DNA of 64,000 nucleotides, taken from NCBI GenBank assembly GCA_950106755.1, contig OX467086.1:28724001-28788000 (forward strand), read 5' to 3'. Below, in pieces: positions 54,688 to 64,000 of this stretch. Source of the stretch: Climacium dendroides (Eukaryota; Streptophyta; Bryopsida; Hypnales; Climaciaceae). The position numbers were made by a program, and so were the translations under genes. Positions within the stretch are counted from its first letter, which is position 1; every line of letters begins with the position of its first letter. Below the pieces are notes generated by a model that was not told the DNA's origin, did not search any database, and was given only the letters and a program-made list of their open reading frames with translations.

Positions 54688-55740
54688 CTACGATTGGCAT
54701 TTGAAGTGCAGGAGAAGATGGATTAAGGGAACGTGGTGACAACGTGCTTTGTTGAGGAACAATAGTACTTGGCATGCAACCACAGTTGGTACATGGACAG
54801 GGTCTTCTTCTAGTTCAACAAATGAAAAAATGTCATTCAGATCTACATGTTCTAGATCAAAACGCCTTGCCACATTACCAATCGTTTGATTTCTTGCAAT
54901 TGGACATGCAAATCTTGTATTTCCAATGTTTGTGTCACGGCGTCCTTGAACAATTCTATTGCGAACATTTGATGCACCCCCTCTCGTAGGCCCTCTATTT
55001 CCATCTCGATCGTTAGATGATCCTCCACGATTCGGAATTGCATTGCTCTCCATGTTTCCTTCGCCATTTCCATTTCTATCGCCATTTCTTGGAGGGGGGT
55101 TGTCATCATTGTCGTTGTCATCAAGTGGGAGATTATCATCATTGTTAGCGGCATTTGGATTGTCGCTCTCTGAAGAAGATGACAAATGGTGGTCTTTAGC
55201 GATGCCTGTATTTTGAGGCAGAGGTGGCGAAGGACTATGACAAGGATTGGCTGGCCAAAGACCTCAACTGTCATCAAGGTGTTCTTCGTCTGCATCGTCA
55301 CCATCTGAGCCGTAGTAGTTTCTAGCTTCCTTGAGGTGATCGGCACCTCGCCTCCAAAGATCTGCATTCGGTGGATACTCTTGAGGTGCTACGTTGGCTT
55401 CCCTATCAAGCTCCTCTTCTTCCTCTTCTTGCATTGCATCAAATTCCCGATTGCGTTCATCCAGTGGAATGGGACCAAGAGCATCTGGATCAGAATCTTC
55501 CAAGAGTATATTGGCATCATACCAACGAACTGGATCGGCTCCTGGTCTTTGTTGAAGTACACGGCTATTGGTATAAATATATACCAATGACTCTGTTTTG
55601 TCAAGGGCTAACCGATTTTGAACCTTATTGTGAATAAATGAATATATACTCCAGTTTCGTTCACAAGAGCATGCCGAACATGTGAGGGATAGAATACGCA
55701 CGGCAATTTTAGAAAGAGCCCAATCTCCAACACTATAACA
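54688..55740 (-). pseudogene. hAT transposase C-terminus
   Basis: Reading leftwards from about 55735, the frame gives GDWALSKIAVRILSLTCSAC, then SCERNWSIYSFIHNKVQNRL, then LDKTESLVYIYTNSRVL, which is the hAT family dimerisation domain. Acidic and Asn/Asp-rich sequence follows. A lone TGA (55264-55266) interrupts an otherwise continuous frame to 54688. A possible splice acceptor (TTGTTATAG) precedes the domain near 55737. The N-terminal zinc finger and catalytic region are absent; the adjacent DNA is AT-rich and then a minisatellite, so this is a truncated copy. Confidence 0.8.
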
Positions 55741-55929
55741 AAAGTTGGTAAAAAAAAACTACACTAGATTTTCCAATACGGTTCTTTTGACCACTAGTTT
55801 GTGTCACTGGAATCCAATGCCAAAAATGGAAAAATTATTTTGTAGTCAATGAATTTTCTAATGTTTGTATACAATCTAATGAATGTATAAGTTTTTGTAC
55901 TATGAGTGCAAATTCATTGTAATACATCC
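55741..55929. other. Short AT-rich gap
   Basis: No feature supported. Confidence 0.5.
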
Positions 55930-57060
55930 ATTCATTGCAAGTACATGAAGTTGACGACAACAACTCAAAATTGGAAGTCAATGAATTGCATAAATTCAAC
56001 TACAAGTGTATGAAGTTGATTGCAATTAAGTACAATTAATCAAATACAAGTGTATGCAATCAAGTGCAAGCCAATGCAAAAATTCCATTGTTTGTACAAA
56101 TGTCTAAAGTCAAATAAAACTGTATAAAACTAGCTAGTCATCTACAAGAGCATGAAGGTCAATATTGCAAGAGTGCACACCGTATATTGATTGCAAGTGG
56201 TACGTTGAAGTTGAGTGTGAGTGGGTGAAGTCAAGTGCAAGTGTATAAAGTTGAATGCAAAAGCATGAAGTTGAGTGCATAAAGTTGAATCTGTGAAGGT
56301 CAGTGTGAATGCTTAAAGTTCAGTGTAAGTGTATGAAGTTAACTAGCTACAAGTGCATAAAGTTGAGTGCGAGTGCGTGAAGTTAAATGTGTATAAAGTT
56401 GAGTACAAGTGCATGAAGTTGAGTGTGACTGAATGAAGTCAAGAGCAAAAAGTTCATTGTGAATACATGAAGTCCATTGAAGGCAACTGTAAGTATATGA
56501 ATTCAAGTGCGAGTGTATGAATTTGAAAGTGAGTGCAAGAAATTGAGTGCGAGAAATCAAGTGCGAGTGTTAGAAGCCAAGTGTGAGAAATTGAGTGAGA
56601 GTACAAAAAGTCGAGTGCAAGTGTAAGAATTGAGTGCAAGTGCTAGAAGTCGAATGCGAGTGCAAGAAGTCGAATGCGAGTGCGAGAAGTCGAGTGCGAG
56701 TACAAGAAGTCGAGTGCAAGTGCTAGAAGTGGATTGCAAGTGGGAGAAGTGGAGTGCGAGTGGGAGAAGTGGAGTGCGAGTGGGAGAAGTGGAGTACCAA
56801 TGCGAGAAGTTGAGTGCGAGTACGAGAAATCGAGTGCGAGTGCGAGAAGTCGAGTGCGAGTGCGAGAAGTCGAGTGTGAATGCTAGAAGTCGAGTGCAAG
56901 TGCGAAAAGTCGAGTGTGAATGCTAGAAGTTGAGTGCGAGTGCGAGAAGCCGAGTGCAAGTGCTAGAAGTTGAGTGCAAGTGCAAGAAGTCAAGTGCGAG
57001 TGCAAGAAGTTGAGTGCAAGTGCGAGTATGAGTGCAAAAAGTCAAGTGCAAGTGCATGCA
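55930..57060. repeat. 20-bp minisatellite GAGTGCGAGTGCGAGAAGTC
   Basis: A core of near-regular 20-bp units at about 56560-57040 grades leftwards into more diverged AAGTGTATGAAGTTGAGTGC-like units back to about 55930. The half-unit GAGTGCGA repeats within the unit. All frames stay open on both strands in the core, giving artefactual Cys/Glu/Arg/Ser or Ser/Thr/His/Leu ORFs. Confidence 0.9.
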
Positions 57061-60008
57061 ATTTATTGATTGCAAGTACATACAATATTTGAACAACTAG
57101 TTGTTAGTGTGAAAAATCCATTATTAATGTACATTTCTAAAGTTGACTACTATAATGCAAGCTTAAGTGTGTACTGGAATTCTAGTACTATAACTATATA
57201 TATGTGAATTTCAAATAATGCAACTATATGGAGCAATCTGGTGAAGTTCTATGCGTACACATAGAGTTAATCAAACAAAATCTGGAACTCTAATGTAGGT
57301 ACATCAAGTAGAATATACATGTACGTACAATATTTTTGTACACTCTATACTATACTACAAGCAAGAATCAAAATGGTCACATTGTAAATTACTTCAATTA
57401 CAATATCAATATATAAAACTATACACATTATTTTTTATTCTTTCTCATCCATGACCCAGAAAATGTTCTTTAACATGCAACCATTGAAACTGCATTATGT
57501 CAATAACAAATAATAATTGTATTATTAGTATAATCACCCAATACCAAATTCATAATAGAGCTTAGTTTATAAAATCAAACCTCAAAATCATGATAGTTAT
57601 TGTTGGCACCTATAGTAGCTAACCTGTGAAAAAAACAATTTACAATTAGAATATGGTAGCATAAAACCAATTATATATATAGAAAGTTTCAATGAACATT
57701 GATTTGTATTTGAATGAATTTCATAGAATTTAGATTGTTTTCTATAAATAAACATGAGTTTATTCTTCACACATAAATAATAAAAGGTAATGCAAATTAA
57801 AGAACGGAGAGAAAAGAGCTTACAATAGATAGAAGTGCACAAAGAAAGCCTTCTATCCACACCATAATAGATCACAACATTTATTGCAACATGCACATTT
57901 CACATTATTCACTATATATAACATATCTTCCAAACTGTCACACCCAATTAACATTATTTCAAAGGAATTTACATAGCATATATAAGCAAACCACTGTAAT
58001 TATATAATATTGACGAGTAAAATTAATATGTATGTAAGCTAATAAGAATATGAAAATTACCAGTTTTGTACGAATATGGCTAACATCTCTTGATTTCCCT
58101 TCTAAAAGATTCTCCATGTAACCTCCAAGGCCTATAAACTTGATCTGATCATCAAAAGAAGATTCAAATGTCATACTAAGGCAAATGAATAGTACCAATT
58201 TCCCCTCTTTAGAAATCATTTAGCTAAGGATCCATTCACAAGAATGCCTTTACACATGGATCATTTAAAATCTATATCCATGTACACCAATCTATTTTTA
58301 ACTTTGAGACACTGATGAATAATTAATGGAAAGGGAACATTAGAAATACAAATATTTGAAGTTCAATCAGAAGATCACATTTGTATATTGAAATGCTATT
58401 AAAATAAAGCATAATATAAACACTAGAATGAAACTTCCTAAGCATACTAGAATTATTATTGCCTATTTGTAAAGCCATTTCTTATACTATCTCAAAGGAG
58501 CAAAAGCGCAAAACAACAAAAACATTACTTACAAATGTATGATAGCACACCCACCTATTTTACATTTTGATCATACTTCTCCATTGAAAATTTTCTTCCT
58601 CTACAAACTAAGACAATTAAACATGATTATAGGATTTAGGGTTTGAAAGTGTTCATTTATATAATAAATAAAATGGGTGTCAATTACAAGCAATAATTGA
58701 TCATAATAAATAGAATCTTCATGCATAAACAAATAAAAATAATGTTCTTATGGACAATCATTAATTGAAAGCACATTTAATTGAATTAGAAATTGATCTA
58801 TGATTGGATCAGAACTCTAAGCAAATGCCTTGTAAACCTACATCACTGTTCTATACAAGAAAGTATCATTTTCTAAAGCTTTGCCTACAAAACATTGGAA
58901 AGAATCAAGTTCATATGCCCTATGAACCATTGCATGATTTAAGTCTTCATGAATTTCATCCAAGAGCTCTTCAAAGTATATATTTAGTGACTCCATGTAT
59001 GCTAAATTTTATATTGTTGCATTCAATAGGAAATAACAACATATACAAAAGAAATAATAAAACATAATTGTTGGACAATTTATCAATATAAAGAATAGGA
59101 TTTGCTTACTATGGTGAACATCAAATTTGTCTATATGCACAGGACTTGTACCATCATCTTCATCATCATCTTCATCTTGAGCTTTGTAAACCACACCGTA
59201 AGTTTGCTAACAACGATTGTAAAACTTTCTCCACTACACACAGCCCAAGAATGTCCAAAATAATGTCATTTTCAAAAATCAATGAGTGGCCAATACAAAG
59301 TAGTCCTCATTATTATATAAGTAAAAGGTTTAAACTCCTACATAAAAAAATAATTGAAAATATGACAAGCTCTTTCTTACCTAAGAGTATGCTTTGCACT
59401 TGATCAAGGATGAAGTTTACTTCACACTGGCATCATATTCACAACATGTTAGATCATTACATATCTCTCAATTGCAACCTTCAACTATTGAATGCATTGT
59501 ACTGAACCAAAATATACAAGGCATTATCCATGACATAAGGTTCTACAAAACCTATCAACTAATGATTGACTTCTTACCAAAAAGGTTAATACAACAAATA
59601 CAATGGTCAAAGCATATAACATCACTTGGTTTAAATTCCTAAGCATTAGTATCACACTAAAGTATTTATCCTAATTAGACATTTTTTGAACTTTGACTAA
59701 GATCACTATGAATTGAGTACTTCAAATAGTTTCATGTTCTTTAGTAATCAATTCAAAGAACCTTTGAAAAACTTATTTACAATCTATTCATCAAAATACA
59801 CCATATTTGTTCAATGCATATAAACATTCATGATGACTAATAAATGCAAATTGTTTTCAATACATTAGATTTTGTATTAGGTCAAATGCCCCCAAGGCAA
59901 ATACATATATCATCCAACATGTCTTTTTTTCCATCACAATTGTACTTCTCCATTGTATGAATGGCTCTCCTTGGTCCTTCTCACGAGTCAAGCGATGATT
60001 CCTCTGAT
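57061..60008. other. AT-rich spacer
   Basis: Short ORFs only (for example 57959-58219, 58804-59067, 59394-59642), none with a recognisable domain. A TCATCTTCATCATCATCTTC simple repeat lies near 59153-59178. Confidence 0.55.
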
Positions 60009-61500
60009 TTAAGATTTTTTCAGAGCTTGCACTCCCTTTCCCTTTGAACTAGCAATATTTGCTCCTTGTAGTCCTTTTCCCTTGAAACTAGCAATATTTG
60101 CCGCTTTAGCTGTTGACACATTCACAATACAACATTTTCTAGTGTCCTTTCCAATTGTTGCCTTCAAATTTGGATTCTGAGTTTCCTGGTTGTCTTCAAA
60201 GTCCGAGTCACTGTTAACATTCATTTGGGGAGTTTGCAGAATGAATTGTCCAAGTAGTCTGGTAATTTGATCTAGTTGTGGTATCTCAATCAGGTGAGAG
60301 ATACACCATAGAATTGGAGTATTTGAAAGCCCTTCTACTTGGTCCAAGAAGTGAATATGTTTAGGAAATCGTGAGTCGATGTCATACATAATTGGTGTAT
60401 TTGTATAAAAAAAACTCGTATCACAGATATCATTTGTTGACCTTCTTGACAATATAAATTTGCATCGTCAACACACCTTGATTTTCGATTGATACCTGCA
60501 TGTACCTCTACCACCACTTTTCCAACAAATTTGGGATGCAAAATCCATACTTTGACTCGCGCTTTGATTGGCATCTATAAAAAAATAGTATTTTCAATTA
60601 TTATATTTATGCATTGTGTATTTATGTTGTTATGCATACAATACCATATTTTCATAGCTTGGATGAAGTTTGTATGACCCTATTTATAATTCAAATGAAT
60701 AATTTTGACATTGTACATGCTTTTAATGAATGTTAATTATCATTTTACAAATTTTCTATCATACATTTGATTATATTAGAAAACTATGCCCAATACTAGA
60801 GTCTTCAAAACACAAAAATAGAACTCACCGAGTTCTTTGGTCGCTTATAAAACTCCAACTTTTTTATAGCAGCCGCATCAATTTGTAATGCCTTCTACTT
60901 CTTTGGTGGTGTTTTAGTGGCCTTTTTCTTTTCTTTCCCTTTGACATCCTTTTTTCTACTACTCCCACCATATTCAGGCTCCAGATTCCGCTTCAAAATA
61001 TCCCTCGGCAACACTAGTGCTTCTTCTTTGTCGGTATCACCATCTAATTTGTCTTCATCAGATTCAAGTGGATCATATAAACCCTCCTCTGTGCTTGTTC
61101 GAGCATCACCATTACTTTTCAATCTTGATTTTTGAAATGCCTTGGAGGATCCTCCACTTCCAAACTCTTGTAGTCCCTCATATTCATATACATTTTCATC
61201 TTCAACAAGAAATTTCTGCTTCATATTTGCACCACAATCTTGTTCAAATACATCCCTTTTTTTTAACTTAGAATCCAAAGGAATACTATGACATCCTTCA
61301 ACATCTTCAATGCCAGCACATTGTATAAGCCCACCTTTGCCCCTCTTATTTGCTGCTTTGACATTACGTGGATATACTTCTTCATCAGATGATTCATCAA
61401 ATGACAAGAAAACTGTTTCCTTTTTGGTGACTCCTATCTTCTTTTGCTCACTACACTCTATGTGTGAATTATCCTTGCCCTTTCGAAACCCATTATTCAC
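60009..61500 (-). pseudogene. Decayed multi-exon ORF, unrecognised
   Basis: ORF 60895-61500 (201 codons) is highly charged and looks disordered, with SSDEE, KRGKGG and KGKEKKKATKTPPKK. After a TAG the same frame continues as KALQIDAAAIKKLEFYKRPK to a donor-like GTGAGT near 60830. A downstream exon-like piece (60574 to about 60503, MPIKARVKVWILHPKFVGKV) has TTTTTTTATAG before it and a GT after it. The last block, 60009-60452, has FPKHIHFLDQVEGLSNTPIL and ends with repeated NIASFKGKG units. The splice-like edges suggest a real gene once, but stops and frame changes suggest decay. I do not recognise the family. Confidence 0.35.
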
Positions 61501-61639
61501 ACCACCTTTTCCTATATCCCATGACTCATTGACTAACCCTTTTGTATGAAAAGGGCCATTTTGTTCAGCCCTGTGTGATGGTTACTTTTAACTTTCTCAT
61601 ACTCATAGGTCTTTCCCTGCATGCAACTATGGCTTTGAA

Positions 61640-61812
61640 CAACCGGCTGGGGTATGGGTGGAGATAAAATCTTATCTTTTTGAACATGTGGCTGTCCCTA
61701 AAGCTAAAGTTGCTCGCTTGAATGCTCTAGTGAATGGAGAAAGACCCCAGAACATTGGAGGTCGTCCTAGAGGAAGAGGTGGGCGCAGACGTGGAGGTGG
61801 TCAACAACAATA
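61640..61812 (+). pseudogene. Small coding remnant with an RGG-rich tail
   Basis: Frame reading GFEQPAGVWVEIKSYLFEHV, then VPKAKVARLNALVNGERPQN, then RPRGRGGRRRGGGQQQ and TAA at 61810-61812. The basic Arg-Gly tail is typical of nucleic-acid-binding proteins. It is far from random AT-rich composition and looks like a final exon, but no upstream partner could be linked to it. It lies convergent to nothing obvious and back-to-back with the 60-61.5 kb ORF. Confidence 0.4.
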
Positions 61813-64000
61813 AGAACTTTGATAATATGGTAAGAATAAGTTATATTGTATTATGCAATTGCATGCTCTCACATTTCCATGTCTACTTGTAGGAGGAATT
61901 TTTTTAATTGCCATGCAAATTCTAGGATAGAAATGGATATATGTTTTGAATGAAAAGTAGGAATAGCAAAAGTAGGTGGGATGATTGATATCATTCCTAT
62001 ACCACACAAACTTTAGTCCAAGTTAAAAAGAATATCAGTTCATTTGGAGGTATTTAGATATTTTTACATGTCTCCTTTTAGATGTATTTATGAAGGGAAA
62101 CATAAATTTTGAATTTAGTATAGACAACATCATGAATGTTCAGTTAAATGGTATTGCATTACACCTAAGTAATAGGATTGTTCATTTGACTTCAAATATA
62201 AATTCTTGAGAAAACAATCTATATAGAGGTGGTATTAGGTAATTAATTTGTCATGTAAAAATAATATACATTTATTGGAGTGTGTGAATTGGAGAAGAAA
62301 TAAAAAATTATATCAATAATGATGAGCTGATTTTATATTTTAATGTGAAATACAATCATCAAGCAAGACTAAGTTTCATGATTTTGTACTTGTAATGAAG
62401 TACAATTGATGTCAAATCTAGGATCCAAAATCAACATGTGTATATATTCAAGGGAAGCAATATTCATAATTCAATGTACATTTTGATATTTCAAGCTTTG
62501 ATAATGTTGAAGAGTTTCCAAATTTAACAAGTTAACTAAATTAGCTCAAGTACATAGAACTAGAAGTATAATGTATGAAATGTAGACCAACTACAGATTA
62601 AAAACACTCATCTGTATGAATTTCAATTGCAATGTATGAAGTTGAAAGCTCCAATAGATTTATAAATTAAATTTGGATGGACAAATTCTTGGTACCATGC
62701 TTCAAGAAGATGGTATTAATACAAGTTTGTGGAGATCACTTTAAGGGGCACTTGTGAAGAATTGTTGCTTGTTATTGTTATTAATTTTCATGATATTAGT
62801 ATTGGAATAAGACTTAGAAACAATTGAGGACCTGTACTAGTACGTGGATGTTGCCAACACTGCCAATGTAGTATTATAGATAATAGTTATAGTTTTGAAA
62901 TGTAAATAACGTTGCATAAGTTTGTTGTGCGTATTCTTGGTGACATGCTCCTTTGCTTGATTGCAATTGAATATTTTTTCCTTTTTTCATGGCTAGGAGA
63001 ATAAGAACCCAATTCTAGAGATATATTACAATTATCCATGTAAAAATTGATTACTTATGTCAAACATTGTTGTGCATGACATTTCAATTGACAATGTTTA
63101 TAGCAACTAGGTACTTTAGCAAACCTTTAGAAGACATTTAGCTACTAGTGAATTTCTGAATGCTAGCTTGCTTATTTGTCCTGGTTTATTTTGTGCATGG
63201 AACATGCCAAATTCATGACCTTAGAGACAATTTTGTTGTGCATTTGGCCATTTGTTTTTTAGAAAGAGGAATTGCACCAACAATCCATATAGTCGCAATG
63301 GATAGGTATAGAGGTGTTGAGGATTATAGTGACTAAATGCTCCAAGCTTGAGTTTTTTTTAGCTTGGAAAGATTTAGATATGATATGCTTGTCTTTTTAT
63401 TTCAAGTGCCGCACAACAATTAATAATCCGTTGCAAGTACATTGTACTTATTTTGGATTCTTCTAATTCACTTGATTCAACTAACAAGGCAAAAATTGGA
63501 TGAAGAACCTATTTGACTTGATTTGCAAATGATGATCACCAACATCAAATGGAGTTTATGTGGCAGAGTTCTTGGAATTGTATGATCTAATGCATCATCA
63601 AGTACAAAAGCTTCAAGTTACCGAATCCATCTTTTCAATCATACTGGAGATTGTCCACAAAATATTTTTGGAGATTTTTAGAGGCATGAAGACTCATGTA
63701 TTAGATTTTGTAGGTTCTTGAAATATAATGGAGGACTAATATAGGAAGATGCTATATATATATGGATGCAGTACTAGAAGGTGTTGAAATTGAAGTTGGA
63801 CAAGAGTTGAAGATGAAGACTTTGAAGATGGACTTCTGTGAGTTTAAAGGGCTCATCAAATTGGTTGAAGAAATATGTAGTATCAATTATACTTATGAAG
63901 TCAAAAAGTAGAATTGTGTATTTTGATTGAGTTAATTTTTCTTGTATTTTGTTTGGAAGTTGAATTGTAGTTAATAGTGAGGGAAAATAATTTGATTGGG
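61813..64000. other. AT-rich spacer to the window end
   Basis: No ORF, RNA gene or repeat was supported on either strand. Confidence 0.6.

Noticed and set aside
56454..56959. Cys/Glu/Arg-rich and Ser/Thr/His-rich ORFs
   Set aside because: They are translations of the 20-bp minisatellite at 55930-57060.
55930..57060. CRISPR-like array
   Set aside because: Units are contiguous with no unique spacers, and the genome is clearly a plant nuclear genome.

Overview
The window looks like repeat-rich nuclear DNA of a land plant. Ty1/copia, Ty3/gypsy, hAT, CACTA-like and MITE-like sequences sit in AT-rich spacer. The only gene that looks intact is a 14-exon plant-type GT47 glycosyltransferase with EGF-like modules, most like Arabidopsis ExAD. 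One likely host gene in 64 kb points to a large genome. The types of decayed ORF (DUF7869-like, ParB-like) make me lean towards a seed-free plant, but the lineage cannot be fixed from sequence alone. No rRNA gene, tRNA gene, CRISPR array or bacterial-type operon was seen.

Layout. 0-7 kb: a deleted copia fragment on the + strand lies tail-to-tail against a nearly complete copia element on the - strand, with a 34-bp piece of copia gag trapped between their LTRs. 7-10.7 kb: a decayed ParB-like reading frame (-) and a divergent 149-codon ORF (+). 10.7-18.2 kb: AT-rich DNA with a ~179-bp tandem array, a dispersed repeat with inverted ends, a 10-bp minisatellite that may be the tail of a tRNA-derived SINE, and short duplications. 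18.3-21.7 kb: a decayed DUF7869-like gene interrupted by a 142-bp palindromic MITE with an 8-bp target duplication. 21.7-28.4 kb: spacer with weak ORF remnants and an inverted relative of the 11.2-kb array. 28.4-35.1 kb: the GT47 gene. 35.1-39.9 kb: AT-rich DNA with several local tandem duplications. 39.9-41.0 kb: a non-autonomous CACTA-like element. 42.1-42.9 kb: an FCP1/NIF-type phosphatase pseudogene. 43.0-52.5 kb: a TCCGGA-rich gypsy complex on the - strand, made of a 5'-truncated gag-pol, its 3' LTR start, and an extra ORF split by an apparent solo LTR. 52.5-57.1 kb: dispersed repeats, a hAT transposase C-terminus and a 20-bp minisatellite. 57.1-64 kb: AT-rich DNA with a decayed multi-exon ORF (-) and a small RGG-tailed coding remnant (+).

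The GT47 protein would work in the secretory pathway, probably arabinosylating hydroxyproline-rich cell-wall proteins. The other reading frames are mobile or decayed. In several of them the premature stops can be explained by C-to-T change (CGA to TGA, CAA/CAG to TAA/TAG, TGG to TAG), as expected when methylated repeats decay.
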